From: Streptomyces altiplanensis
GTDB lineage: Bacteria > Actinomycetota > Actinomycetes > Streptomycetales > Streptomycetaceae
NCBI GenBank assembly: GCA_003719395.1
Contig: RHMC01000002.1
Location: forward strand, 107,195 to 171,194
DNA length: 64,000 nucleotides
Direction: 5' to 3'
The notes under the pieces were generated by a model. That model worked only from the letters and a program-made list of their open reading frames with translations. It did not search any database and was not told the origin of the DNA. Below are positions 53,510-62,573 of this stretch, one piece after another. Position 1 is the first letter of the stretch, and each line of letters opens with the position of its first letter. The position numbers were made by a program, and so were the translations under genes.

Positions 53510-54401
53510 TCAGGAGGGGGGCTGGTCACAAGGCGACTTCCTGCGACGCAGCCATGTGCGCAGGCCCCGGGACGTCTCCGGGACGAGAGGGGCGAGGGGG
53601 CGGCTGCTCTCCGGGCGCGGTGCGGGGCGGTGGGCACGGGCCTCGTCCAGGAGCAGTGCAAGGCTCACCCGCTGCCAGAGGATCTCGTCGGGGCCGTCGG
53701 CCGACAGCAGCCGGTCCATGGCTTCACGCACGGCGGGCGATTCACCGTGGCGCCCCACCAGCCCTGGCCGGAGTTTGTTGAGGTACGCGCGTTCGTAGGG
53801 GTCGTCGACGACCTCCGTCGAACTGGACGGGGTCGAGGACGGAACTGGTGATCGCCGCCTGCTCCCACGGGTCTTCCGTCTGCCGCGTCAGCAGACCGAG
53901 GCGCCGGCCCCGCCAGTTGCGGGCACGGCGGTCCTCACCCGCGTCGAGCAGGGCACGCATCGTCTGCGGTGACCTGCCGGTGAGCAGGCCGGGCTCGCGG
54001 TCGGCGAACTCCTTCAGTTCTTCGGCGAGGTACAGCCAGACGACCGCCCGGTAGCGATTCAAATAAAATTTGACGGGAGTGATGTATCCGGTGCGGGCGA
54101 GCCTGCCGAACCGGACGGGGCTGATACCCATCAACCGCGCACCCTCCGTGGTACCTACGGTCCGTACCCGCTCACGCAGCGTTTCCTGGGTCCGGCCCGC
54201 CGCCCGGAGCCTGTCGATCTCCTCGCGGGCGACCCGGCGGTGGCTGCCGTCCGCGTCAACCGTGGTGCGGATGTGACCCAGCAGGGCACCAAGGTCCAAC
54301 TCACTGCGCTTCAGGCCGAGTTCCCGGGCGGCCCGGGACGCGGACAGCGGCCTGCCGGCCTGGGTCACAGCAGCGGTGCGGTGTGCTTCTCGTACAGCCA
54401 T
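53510..54401 (-). pseudogene. DUF6397-like DNA-associated protein, one frame break
   Basis: About 297 codons. The N-terminal two thirds look like two winged-helix/excisionase-type units: PLSASRAARELGLKRSELDLG with RVAREEIDRLRAAG, then GTTEGARLMGISPVRFGRLARTGYITPVKFYLNRYRAVVWLY. The second half (LLTGRSPQTMRALLDAGEDRRARNWRGRRLGLLTRQTEDPWEQAA) is helical. After a break near 53810 the tail is RHGESPAVREAMDRLLSADGPDEILWQRVSLALLLDEARAHRPAP. This fits the DUF6397 group of streptomycetes, of unknown role. The ATG at 54401 (MAVREAHRTAAV) is chosen. DNA binding is inferred from the HTH-like patterns. Confidence 0.72.
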
Positions 54402-54509
54402 GATCGTCTCCCCGTGAGATGCGGATACTCTCGGTGACGACCGTAGCCTGGACGGCGCGTTGCCCGCCCAGCCTGTGGACAACTTCCGGGCCGGGCGAGT
54501 ACGCGCAGG

Positions 54510-54920
54510 TCAGAGCTCGTCTCTGGCGAGACCCGGCTGCCTCGCGGCAACCCCGAGGTGTTCGCCGACCCGGTTGACGAGCAGCGTCATCTCGTACGCG
54601 ACCTGCCCGATGTCAGCTTCGGCGGCACTCAGCACGCACAGGCAGCTGCCGTCTCCCGCCGCGGTGACGAAGAGAACCCCCTCGTCGAACTCGACCATCG
54701 TCTGGCGGACTCTGCCCGCCCGGAAGTGCCGGCCCGACCCCTTGGCGAGGCTGTGCAGTCCCGACGACACTGCGGCCAGGTGCTCGGCGTCCTCCCGCGC
54801 CAGGCCCGCGCTCGCCCCGGTCACCAAGCCGTCGTTGGACAGCACCAGCGCGTGCCGCACATGCTCGACCCTGTTTGCCAGGTCGTCCAGAAGCCAGTCA
54901 AGTCCTTTGTCCAGCGCCAT
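54510..54920 (-). CDS. Roadblock/LC7-domain protein (CvnB-like)
   Basis: A 136-residue Roadblock/LC7 protein: LDWLLDDLANRVEHVRHALVLSNDGLVTGASAGL, AEHLAAVSSGLHSLAKGSGRHF, RQTMVEFDEGVLFVTAAGDGSCLCVLS and IGQVAYEMTLLVNRVGEHL. In streptomycetes such proteins are the second gene of conservons (CvnA sensor kinase, CvnB, CvnC, CvnD GTPase) and regulate the small GTPase. None of the partners is adjacent, so this copy is an orphan. The ATG at 54920 follows GGAGGCC. Intact and of normal length. Cytosolic or membrane-associated through partners. Confidence 0.88.
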   Translation of the reverse strand: MALDKGLDWLLDDLANRVEHVRHALVLSNDGLVTGASAGLAREDAEHLAAVSSGLHSLAKGSGRHFRAGRVRQTMVEFDEGVLFVTAAGDGSCLCVLSAAEADIGQVAYEMTLLVNRVGEHLGVAARQPGLARDEL

Positions 54921-55112
54921 GTTTCGGCCTCCCCGTTCAGCTGTTCCCCGTTGCCCCTGATCGAGGACCAGCCTTCCCCACGGACGTCGTCGCGGCAAGC
55001 ACGGGTTTCTTCTGGGGCCGCGGACAGGGGGAACGCGGGACGGTTCGGCCCACCGTGTCGAGCAGCCGGGCAGTGTGCGTCCTTCCGGCGTACTCGACGA
55101 AGCGCTTCGTCC

Positions 55113-55162
55113 AGATGCGGTGCCGATGTCGGTGCCGGTCCCGATGGCGGTGCCGATGGCGG
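55113..55162 (+). repeat. Imperfect short tandem repeats (GGTGCCGATG-like) in a gene-poor gap
   Basis: The words GCGGTGCCGATG, TCGGTGCCGGTCCCGATG and GCGGTGCCGATGG follow each other. The gap 54921-55484 holds no gene I can support; both strands have open frames, but they are low-complexity (HRHRHRDR or VPMSVPVPM runs) and without family likeness. Confidence 0.5.
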
Positions 55163-55484
55163 GCGCGGCGGTGGTCAGCCAGGTGCGGCGGGAGCCTCCG
55201 CTCGCGCCCAGCGCCTCGTACGGTGCGGCGCGAGGGCGGCGCCGGCGGAGGCCATCGCGTACGACAGGGCGGGGGCCGGCCGGAGGCGGCGTGGTCCAGG
55301 TGTCCCATGCCCCGGGGGCGCCGGTCCCGCAGGGGACGCACGCCGGGAGCGCCTTTCGAGAGCTGCCGGGGTATGACAGAGGCCCGTTCCGGGAGGACCG
55401 GCTCATGCTCGGACATGCGCACCGCACCTGCAGGGGAGCCGCCGGAGTTCCGGAGAATTGAGGGCGATGGGGGACGATGTGCGT

Positions 55485-56080
55485 ATGGCCGACGACCACA
55501 CGCACGTTCAGGAGTTCTTCACGGCCCGGGCGCGGACTGGGACGCCCGGTTCCCGGACGACGGACCGGCCTACGCCGCCGCGGTGGCCCGCCTCGGGCTG
55601 CGGCGGTGACGCCGTGCTCGACGAGGCTGCGGCACGGGGCGCGCACTGCCGTTCCTGCGCGACGCCGTGGGCCCCGGGGGTTCGGTGCTGGGCGCCGATG
55701 TGACACCGGCGATGCTGGAGGCGGCGGTGCACGCGGGCCGCCGTCGCGGCGCGCAGCTGCTGCTCGCCGATGTCGCCCGGCTGCCCGTACGGACAGCGGC
55801 CCTGGACGCCGTCTTTGCGGCCGGGTTGATCGCGCACCTCCCCCGCCCCTCGGAGAATCTGCGCGAACTGGCCAGGGCGGTGCGGCCCGGCGGCCTGCTG
55901 GCGCTGTTCCACCCCATCGGCCGGGCGGCCCTCGCCGCGCGCCAGGGGCGGCAGGTCACCCCGGACGACCTGCGGGCCGAGCCCAACCTCCGGGCGCTGC
56001 TGGAACGGTCCGGGCGGCGGCTGACGTCGTACACCGACGAGAGCGACCGTTTCCTGGCGCTGGCCGTCCGCCGGGACTGA
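55485..56080 (+). pseudogene. Class I SAM-dependent methyltransferase, frameshifted
   Basis: About 198 codons. Pieces in order are MADDHTHVQEFFTARA (start at 55485), DWDARFPDDGPAYAAAVARLGLRRG in a second frame, then motif I DxGCGTGRALPFLRDAVGPGG and onward: VLGADVTPAMLEAA, LLLADVARLPVRTAALDAVFAAGLIAHLP, LARAVRPGGLLALFHPIGR. At motif I the DNA reads GACGAGGCTGCGGCACGG, one base from GAC-xxG-GGC-TGC-GGC-ACG-G, so a base is likely missing there. The other break lies near 55520. All SAM-binding parts are otherwise present. Substrate unknown. It ends 28 bp before the convergent oxygenase gene. Confidence 0.75.
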
Positions 56081-56107
56081 GCAAGCAACCACACCGCGCC
56101 GGCCGGG

Positions 56108-57010
56108 TCACTCGGCGGCGGCAGCCGGGCGCTCGATGTGCGGAACCGGGCAGCCGCCCGTGCCGGGCGTCGGGAAAGTCCCCAGGTTCGCGACCGTGTA
56201 GCCGCCGGGGTAGCCCTTGATCTCGGGGTTCTGCCGGGCGTAGTGCGGCGTGCTGCGCGGTGGCATCAGACGGACGGCGCGGGCGCGCAGCCGGAGGGCT
56301 CCCCTGACCAGCGCTCGCGCGGCGGGCGACGGGGTGTCGTAACGGAAGGTCCGCAGGAGCGTGTCGTCGAGGAGGGCGAGGCTCGCGCCGCGCACCAGCG
56401 ACGCGAGGGGGCGCGGATACCAGGACGCCATGAGGGCGAGGGTCGCGTCCGAGACCCTGCGTGCCCCCTCGTCCCAGCCGAAGTGCTGCGCCTCGTAGGT
56501 GTCGAGGCAGCGCTCGAACTCCTCGTAGGACTGCGGGATGTCCTTGATGCCCATGTGCCTGCCGAGCGTGCGGTAATAGGCGGCGGACGCCCGGAGTTCG
56601 TGGTCGGACAGCCGGCGCCAGCCGTAGGAGTCGATCCAGCGCTTCGGCACGACGACGAACGTGCACAGCACATAGCGCATGTCGTCGTTGCTGATGTCGT
56701 AGCTGCGGTGCATCTGGTTGATGCGGCGGATGGCGGTGCGGCCGTCCTCGGTGTCGAAGCCGTGCTCCACGACGGTGTCCAGGAGCAGCGCGGTGTCGTC
56801 GTAGCGCTTCTGCGAACGGTCGGTCAGCTCTGCCGTCTCGGCGAGAAGGCGGCCGATGCCGGGGACCGCGTAGGTGCGGTAGAGGGCCAGCTCCAGGGCG
56901 CGTGTGTAGTCCCAGGGGAACTCGTACGTCGCGGTGAGCCGGTAGATCTCCAGGAAGTCCTTCTCCGGATCGAGTCGCCGGATCTCCCGCAGCCGGTCGT
57001 AACGCTTCAA
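56108..57010 (-). CDS. MpaB-type oxygenase (DUF2236 family)
   Basis: A 300-residue all-helical protein of the oxygenase MpaB/latex-clearing-protein superfamily. Landmarks are RYDRLREIRRLDPEKDFLEIYRLTATYEFPWDYTRALELALYRTYAVPGIGRLL, FDTEDGRTAIRRINQMHRSYDISNDDMRYVLCTFVVVPKRWIDSYGWR (with the conserved MHR...N and haem-site His region), and SYEEFERCLDTYEAQHFGW. The TTG at 57010 is chosen as start: AAGGGGG lies 8 nt upstream, homologues begin KRYDRL, and the ATG at 57064 would place an operator-like palindrome inside the gene. The reaction in Streptomyces is unknown; haem binding is a family expectation. Confidence 0.8.
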   Translation of the reverse strand: MKRYDRLREIRRLDPEKDFLEIYRLTATYEFPWDYTRALELALYRTYAVPGIGRLLAETAELTDRSQKRYDDTALLLDTVVEHGFDTEDGRTAIRRINQMHRSYDISNDDMRYVLCTFVVVPKRWIDSYGWRRLSDHELRASAAYYRTLGRHMGIKDIPQSYEEFERCLDTYEAQHFGWDEGARRVSDATLALMASWYPRPLASLVRGASLALLDDTLLRTFRYDTPSPAARALVRGALRLRARAVRLMPPRSTPHYARQNPEIKGYPGGYTVANLGTFPTPGTGGCPVPHIERPAAAAE

Positions 57011-57038
57011 CGTCCCGTCCCCCTTATGTCGCCCGGGC

Positions 57039-57055
57039 TCCAACTCTACGTTGGA
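57039..57055. promoter_or_regulatory. Palindrome TCCAAC-N5-GTTGGA between divergent genes
   Basis: A perfect 6-bp inverted repeat with a 5-bp centre in the 65-bp region between the oxygenase start (57010, minus) and the small gene start (57076, plus). It is in the right place for a repressor of both; TetR-type proteins commonly flank MpaB genes, but none is seen here. Confidence 0.5.
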
Positions 57056-57075
57056 AGGGCACACATGGACGGTTC

Positions 57076-57396
57076 GTGATCGAATCCCTCAAGAAGAAGG
57101 TGGTCCGGGTGCGGGACAGACTCCGTAAGCTCTTCGGGCCGCGTCGGGGCGGTGCGCCGCGGGCGCACCCGGAAACGCGGCAGCACAACATCTTCGAGGC
57201 CGCTGCGGCCTATGTGTCCGCGTGCGCGGACGACGACGAGCCGCGTATCGAGGAGGCGTCGGGCTGGGTCTCGCCGGAGGCGCTCTCCTTCGGCGTCAAC
57301 GAACTGGCCTGCCGCGCGGTCATCGCGCTCGCGCGGGAACGCGGCGAATCACCGCACACCGTGGCGCGTACGCTTCTCGGCCTCCCGGCGGCCTGA
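57076..57396 (+). CDS. Hypothetical protein with basic N-terminus
   Basis: A 106-residue soluble protein. The first 30 residues are strongly basic (MIESLKKKVVRVRDRLRKLFGPRRGG). The rest is helical with the segments HNIFEAAAAYVSACADDDEPRIEEASGWVSPEAL and NELACRAVIALARERGESPHTVARTLLGL. The basic start could bind nucleic acid or the membrane surface. The start is GTG 57076. No family is recognised. It is divergent from the MpaB gene with an operator-like palindrome between, so joint control is possible. Confidence 0.6.
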   Translation: MIESLKKKVVRVRDRLRKLFGPRRGGAPRAHPETRQHNIFEAAAAYVSACADDDEPRIEEASGWVSPEALSFGVNELACRAVIALARERGESPHTVARTLLGLPAA

Positions 57397-57482
57397 CCGG
57401 GGCACTGTTCGCCGCGGGGCCTCGACGGCGAGGTTACTCACTGGTTAGGGTGCGCCGACGACCGATCGGACAGGAGGGCGCC

Positions 57483-58296
57483 GTGACGGAGCCGGACACC
57501 GCCGGGGACGCTGAGGATCCCGAGGACGCACTGTTCGTGCTGACCGCGGTGCTGCTGACGCCCGCGCAGTTCCCGAGTGTGCTCGGTGACGACTACCCGC
57601 AGGCCTGCGCGGCGCTCGGTCTCGAACCGTACGCCGACGGGTACGGACTGGTGCTCGGCCAGGACGGCACGGGCGCGCGGTGGACCGTCGTGATCGACGA
57701 CGTGTCACTGGTGGCGGTCGCCGTCGCGTCCTGGGACTGCGGCATGGAGTACGACCTGTCGCCCGACGAGCGCACGATCCGTCGCGGCCTGCCGGGCTGG
57801 CCGCTCCCCCTCGCGGTGGCCGCCCCCGGCATACCGGATCCGCACGACCCCCTTCCCGGAGACGGAGCGGACGGCGAGAGCGGGCCACGCCCTCTCGCGC
57901 CGCCCGACACCGGCGCGTGGGGGCCCGCACAGCGGCGGCTCGGCGCCGACGACGAGATCGCGCTCCAGTGGGCGGCCTGGCGCGGCAGATCGACGACGAG
58001 GAGACGTTCGTGGCTCCCGGTGACAGTTCCCACCCCGGTGTGCGGCGTGTGATCGAGGAACTGCACGGCTATGTGGACGCGGAGCCGCCGCCGGGGCGGG
58101 TGCGTTCGGCGTTCGCGTCCGGTGAGCCCGTACCCTGCGGGCCGACGGTCCCGGCTGGTCCGTGGTCGCCAGGACCGACGACATCGCCTTCGTGCTGCTG
58201 GACGACGAGCCGGGTGAAGTCATCCCGGTCGGCCGGGGGCCCGGACTGCCCGGTCTGCTGGAGGCGCTCGACAAGATGGCCGTACGGCCCGCCTGA
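57483..58296 (+). pseudogene. Conserved hypothetical protein, frameshifted
   Basis: About 270 codons. It starts GTG 57483 (MTEPDTAGDAEDPEDALFVLTAVLL) and continues VLGDDYPQACAALGLEPYADGYGLVLG and WTVVIDDVSLVAVAVASWDCGMEYDLSPDE, an alpha/beta pattern, then a Pro/Gly linker. After breaks near 57985 and 58140 the tail reads DDEETFVAPGDSSHPGVRRVIEELHGYVDA, then WSVVARTDDIAFVLLDDEPGEVIPVGRG and LPGLLEALDKMAVRPA to TGA 58296. The two halves both have WxVVxxxDD(V/I) strands, suggesting an internal duplication. No function is recognised. The following gap to 58589 holds nothing I can support. Confidence 0.6.
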
Positions 58297-58589
58297 CGGC
58301 TGCCCCACCGGTCAGCGGGCGTTCCCCGGACCGGCGAGGAGCGCTTCCACAGACGTGTCGGAGTCCGGGCGCTCGCACAGGAGGCGTGAGGCGTCGAGGG
58401 CCGCCCCGCGCAGCCGGGACGGCCCGGAAAGACCGCCGGCGGGCTGAGCGGCGGGCAGACGGTTTTCGTGGACGGCACCCATGCCGCGGCCCCGCGCCGT
58501 GTGGGCCGGGCCCATGGCCCTACCGGGTGGGACGACAGCACCATGTGGCGCTGCGCCCGTCTTTTTCCCCGCGAAACCGGAGGCTTCCC

Positions 58590-59959
58590 ATGCGCCCGTC
58601 CAGAGGTGTCCCGCTCGTCGCCGCACTTCTCATGGTGCTGACCACCGTGGGTTCCGCCGGCGCCGCACCCCGTGCCTCTGGCACCGATCCCTGTGTGCGG
58701 CAGAACCGGCCTGCCGTTCCGGGGGCGGAACATCAACGGGTGGCCTGTCTGCCCGACTTGACCACCGCGGGACTGGCCGGCACGGCGTACACCGACACCG
58801 CCGACCAGGTGGGGCTGTCCGCGAAGGGCACGAAGAACCCCTCCGGTGTACCGGGCGTCCAGATCGACGGCTACTTCCCCGACGATTCACGCTTCAACGC
58901 CACCCACGGCTGGCGGCACGACGCGCAGTTCGTCATCCGGATGCCCGATCGCTGGAACGGCGGCCTGGTCGTCACGGGAGCGCCCGGGACGCGCAAGCAG
59001 TACGCGACCGACGCGCTCATCTCCGACCAGGTGCTGGCGCAGGGCTATGCGTACGCGGCGACCGACAAGGGCAACAGCGGTCCCGACTTCTTCACGGACG
59101 GCAGGAGGCCCGGTGACGCGGTGGCGGAGTGGAACCGGCGTACCACGGAGCTGACGCGCGCGGCACGCAGGACCGTCGCGCGGTGGTACGGGCACGCACC
59201 GCGACGCACGTACATGACGGGCATCTCCAACGGCGGTTACCTGACCCGCTGGCAGCTCGAGAACCATCCCGGGCTCTACGACGGCGGGGTGGACTGGGAG
59301 GGCGCCCTGTGGACGCCGACGGCGGCGGTCTCCTCGGCTCCCTGCCGGTCACCGTGGCGCGGGGCCTCGGCCGGGCCACGGACGAGGATCTCCTGAAGGC
59401 CGGTTTCGCGCCGGGATCGCAGTTCCTGTGGCCGTACCACGAGAAGGCGTACTGGGGGCTGACGCAGAAGATCTACCGGGCGGAGTTCGACCCGTCGTAC
59501 GACCCCGCCTGTCCCGGTTCCTCGGCGGGTACGACGCTGCCGGAGATCCTTGCGCCCTGTGCGTCGGACGCGGAGTACGACTACGCCGCGCGCCCCGGGT
59601 CCGTACACCGCGCGGTGCAGCGGGTCGCGCTGACGGGACGGATCGGCAGACCACTGATCACGCTGCACGGCGACCTGGACACGCTGCTGCCGATCGCCAC
59701 CGGCTCCGACGTGTACGAGCGGATGGTGACGGGGCAGGGCCGGTCCCGGCTGCACCGCTACTACACCGTCGAGGGCGGCACCCATGTCGACTCGCTCTAC
59801 GACACGTATCCGGAGCAGCTGCGGCCGGTCCTGCCCTGTTACCGCTCCGCTTTCACGGCGCTCGCCGCGTGGGTGGAGGACGGCAGCGCTCCGCCCGCGG
59901 ACCGGACGATCGCCAGGCCCGCGGGCGGTGATGTGGTCAACTCCTGTGCGCTGGACTGA
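58590..59959 (+). pseudogene. Secreted alpha/beta hydrolase (tannase/3-hydroxybutyrate-oligomer hydrolase type), one frame break
   Basis: About 456 codons. A Sec signal peptide (MRPSRGVPLVAALLMVLTTVGSAGAAPRA, AGA-AP cleavage) is followed by VPGVQIDGYFPDDSRFNATHGW, FVIRMPDRWNGGLVVTGAPGTRKQYA and the nucleophile elbow GISNGGYLTRW (Ser). After a frame change near 59320 the rest is WPYHEKAYWGLTQKIYRAEFDPSYDPACPG, then LITLHGDLDTLLPI (acid) and YTVEGGTHVDSLYDTYPE (His). Several Cys suggest disulfides. It should cleave ester bonds of plant phenolics or hydroxybutyrate oligomers outside the cell. GGAGG lies before the ATG. Monocistronic. Confidence 0.75.
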
Positions 59960-59972
59960 GCCGGGCCGCGGC

Positions 59973-60514
59973 TCAGACACGCTCCAGGGGCCAGTGCGGC
60001 TCCGCCGGCAGTACGGCCTCGATCCGGTCGCCGGGCCGCACCACCCCGCCCGTCCTGACGACGCTCATGATCCCGCCTTGCGCACGACGTTGCCCTCCGC
60101 GTCCCGGCCGACGACCTGTTTCAGGAGGCCGTCCTGGAAGGCGTCGATCTGCAGGCAGGGGTTGCGCAGGCCGGTGATCTCGACGACCGCTTCCTCACCG
60201 ATGTGCAGCAGGGTGCCCCGCGGGAGTCCCAGAAGGCCGATTCCGCTGGTGGTGATGTTCTCCCCGAGCTGGCCGGGCCCGACCGTGAAGCCTTCCTGGA
60301 GCAGCTCGGCGAAGAGCTCCTCGTGGATGAGGTGCACTTGGCGCAGGTTGGGCCGGGTGGGGTCCTGAGCGACCCGGGAACGGTGTTTCACCGTCGTCCC
60401 CGCGTGCACATCGCCTTCCACGCCGAGCCCGGCCAGCAGCGTGACGCTGTCGCGGTTCGGCTTGGTGAACGTGTACTCGCCGTTGCTGCTGACCGCCCTG
60501 ACTGTGCCGCCCAT
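59973..60514 (-). CDS. MOSC-domain protein, C-terminal frame break
   Basis: About 180 codons of a MOSC (MOCO sulfurase C-terminal) domain protein of the YiiM kind, which handles sulfur or reduces N-hydroxylated compounds with molybdenum cofactor. Landmarks are LLAGLGVEGDVHAGTTVKHRSRV, RQVHLIHEELFAELLQEGFTVGPGQLGENITTSGIGLLGLPRGTLLHIG and EITGLRNPCLQIDAFQDGLL, with the catalytic Cys in NPC. Near 60070 the frame slips; the natural tail (SVVRTGGVVRPGDRIEAVLPAEPHWPLERV) is readable to a TGA at 59973. The ATG at 60514 (MGGTVRAVSS) is preferred. Convergent with the secreted hydrolase. Confidence 0.82.
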
Positions 60515-60588
60515 GGTGCGGAACTCCCCTCTTCCGTGCCGGTACTCGGCCCTTCCGGGATCCTGGCCCGGCACGGCCTCGGGCCGGG

Positions 60589-60771
60589 TCAGCGGCCGAT
60601 CTCCTTGCGTGAGACCCGGCGCAGCCTGCGGCGCTGCGAGTTGTCCAGCATCAGATACGCCGCAACGGGTACGCCGATCATGACCAGCAGAGCGGGCCAG
60701 AACCCGATCAGCCAGATCAGGGCGACTCCCACCACCACGCCACCGGCGGCGACCTTCGCGCTCTTCGACAT
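60589..60771 (-). CDS. Small membrane protein, two helices
   Basis: A 60-residue protein: MSKSAKVAAGG, then two closely spaced hydrophobic segments (VVVGVALIWLIGFWPALLVMIGVPVAAYLML, with a Trp-Pro turn) and a basic tail (DNSQRRRLRRVSRKEIGR). The positive tail should be cytoplasmic. AAGGAGG 8 nt before the ATG at 60771 fixes the start; the opening at 60834 is ignored. It lies between the MOSC gene and the desaturase, all on the minus strand. Function unknown, possibly a desaturase-associated or envelope peptide. Confidence 0.65.
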   Translation of the reverse strand: MSKSAKVAAGGVVVGVALIWLIGFWPALLVMIGVPVAAYLMLDNSQRRRLRRVSRKEIGR

Positions 60772-60852
60772 CTTCGACGCCTCCTTCGCGGCTGTTGCCG
60801 CTTCATGTTCCGGTAACGTGCGCGTCCGCGCCACAGTTCCGCCGTACGGCCG

Positions 60853-61908
60853 CTAAACGGCGCCGCCGGTCCTGTCGGTCCTGAGGGGCTCGCCGACCTC
60901 GTGCATGTGCGTCAGCGCCTGCCGGTACGAGTCGATCAGTCCTGTCTCCGTGTAGGGCATACCCAGCGCCCGGCAGTGCGCACGCACCAGCGGCTGGGCG
61001 AGCCGCAGATTCGGACGCGCCATGCTCGGGAAGAGGTGGTGCTCTATCTGGTAGTTCAGGCCGCCCAGGAACCAGTCGGTGAGCACCCCGCCGCGCACGT
61101 TGCGCGAGGTGACCACCTGCCGGCGCAGGTGGCCCCAGCGCTCGCCGTCGGGGTCGGGCATTTCCATCCCCTTGTGGTTGGGCGCGAAGGCCATGCCCAG
61201 GTGGAGACCGAACAGCGCGTGGTGCACCAGCGCGAAAACCACCGCCTTGCCCGGCGACATGACGGTGAACAGAAGCGCGAAGTAGCCGACGAGGTGGGCC
61301 ACGAGCAGCAGGCCCTCCAGCATGCGCTCGCGCACCGGCTGGCGGCGCAGGTACTGGAAACCGTAGATCTTCAGCGCGATGCCTTCGAGCAGCAGCATCG
61401 GGAAGAACAGGCGCGCCTGGTTGCGAGTGAGCCAGCGGGCGAAACCTTCGCGCTGCTCCGCCTGTTTCTGGGTCCAGACAAGCGCCCCCACGCCGACGTC
61501 CGGGTCCTTGTCGATGTGATTCGGGTTGGCGTGGTGGCGTACGTGCTTGTCGTTCCACCACGCCTGGTTCATACCGAGCAGCAGGTTGCTGTGGACAAGG
61601 CTGATCACCAGGCTCACCCTGCGGTTGCCGGTTATCTGGGCGTGTCCCGCGTCGTGACCGACGAAGGCGGTACGGGCCCACAGCACGGTCAGGGGCAGGG
61701 CGAGCGGAAGCGCCCACCAGGAGTCACCGACGAGCACGATGCCGGTGACGACAGCGGCCAGGGCGAGCAGGTTGGCCGCGATCCCCAGCGCGTACCAGCC
61801 GGCGCGGCGCTCCAGGAGCCCCTGTTCCCTGGCTGTTCGCAGGAGCGGGGCGAAATCGCTCCCGGAAGTGCCTGTCGTGGGTTCCGCGACGGCGGCGGCC
61901 TGGGGCAT
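60853..61908 (-). CDS. Membrane fatty-acid desaturase
   Basis: A 351-residue integral desaturase. Three His boxes that hold the di-iron centre are intact: HDAGH (residues about 70-74), HVRHHANPNH (about 106-115) and QIEHH (about 289-293), the last in the QxxHH form used by front-end and some acyl-lipid desaturases. Membrane segments surround them (ALGIAANLLALAAVVTGIVLV; LPLALPLTVLWARTAFVG; FALLFTVMSPGKAVVFALVHH). It would insert a cis double bond into membrane lipids, likely for fluidity control. No separate ferredoxin or reductase is adjacent. The ATG at 61908 (MPQAAAVAEP) is unambiguous. Intact. Confidence 0.9.
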   Translation of the reverse strand: MPQAAAVAEPTTGTSGSDFAPLLRTAREQGLLERRAGWYALGIAANLLALAAVVTGIVLVGDSWWALPLALPLTVLWARTAFVGHDAGHAQITGNRRVSLVISLVHSNLLLGMNQAWWNDKHVRHHANPNHIDKDPDVGVGALVWTQKQAEQREGFARWLTRNQARLFFPMLLLEGIALKIYGFQYLRRQPVRERMLEGLLLVAHLVGYFALLFTVMSPGKAVVFALVHHALFGLHLGMAFAPNHKGMEMPDPDGERWGHLRRQVVTSRNVRGGVLTDWFLGGLNYQIEHHLFPSMARPNLRLAQPLVRAHCRALGMPYTETGLIDSYRQALTHMHEVGEPLRTDRTGGAV

Positions 61909-62049
61909 GGGATCTCCGGTCTGTAGGACCTGGCTCTGACCTCATGAAACTATGCACCGGGCCCCTCGACGACCATGGTGTGAACCCCCCTGTTCCGCTG
62001 GTGCAGGCCCCAGCCCGCTGCAGTGGGGCCGAGTACACCGTCGGGGCGG

Positions 62050-62484
62050 ATGCAGTACCCTCGGCGGCTTCGGGCCCAACTAGTCAAATTTGAGGGATTC
62101 AGCATCGCTGTGCACCGGCCTCCTGCGGCAACGCTCTCCGAGATCTCCGAACTCACCCGCTGCTCCGCGGTCTTCCTGCCCGCGGACCCGGCACGCACCG
62201 GCAAGGTCGCCTTCTGGCACTCCGACGGCAGCGGGCCCCGGGCCGGGGAAGGGCTCGAAGAGAGGCTTTTCGAACGGGACAGCGGTGCGCCCGGACATCC
62301 GGCGGCCGTCGGGTTCCCCACGGGGACGCGGGTGCGGCACAGCGAATGGGGCGACGGCATGGTTCTCGGCGAGGAGGGCGACCGGATCACCGTCCTGTTC
62401 GATTCCGTGGGTTACCGCACCCTGTCACTGGCGGCGATCACCGACCAGGGCCTGCTCACCGTGATCGCGAAGCCCGCCGGGTGA
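62050..62484 (+). CDS. Protein with RecQ-tail-like (DUF3553-type) SH3 domain
   Basis: About 144 residues. The C-terminal half (GTRVRHSEWGDGMVLGEEGDRITVLFDSVGYRTLSLAAITDQGLL) closely resembles the small beta domain at the end of streptomycete RecQ-like helicases, which senses strand or partner. The N-terminal half (PPAATLSEISELTRCSAVFLPADPARTGKVAFWHSDG) is not recognised. No helicase motor is present, so this is a stand-alone or detached domain. Start is uncertain: ATG 62050 or GTG 62110, the latter with GAGGGA upstream and a T/A-rich stretch at 62078-62095 that may be a promoter. Confidence 0.6.
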   Translation: MQYPRRLRAQLVKFEGFSIAVHRPPAATLSEISELTRCSAVFLPADPARTGKVAFWHSDGSGPRAGEGLEERLFERDSGAPGHPAAVGFPTGTRVRHSEWGDGMVLGEEGDRITVLFDSVGYRTLSLAAITDQGLLTVIAKPAG

Positions 62485-62573
62485 GTCACCGGTCACCCCT
62501 GGTGACAGGGCGGTCAAGGAGCATGACGTCGCCGGAAGTGGGCATCAGGATTTCCTCGGATGCGGAGGATGCC

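Noticed and set aside
54937..55422. Minus-strand ORF containing HRHRHRDRHRHRHR
   Set aside because: The repeat comes from short tandem GC-rich words, and neither strand shows family likeness; treated as non-coding.
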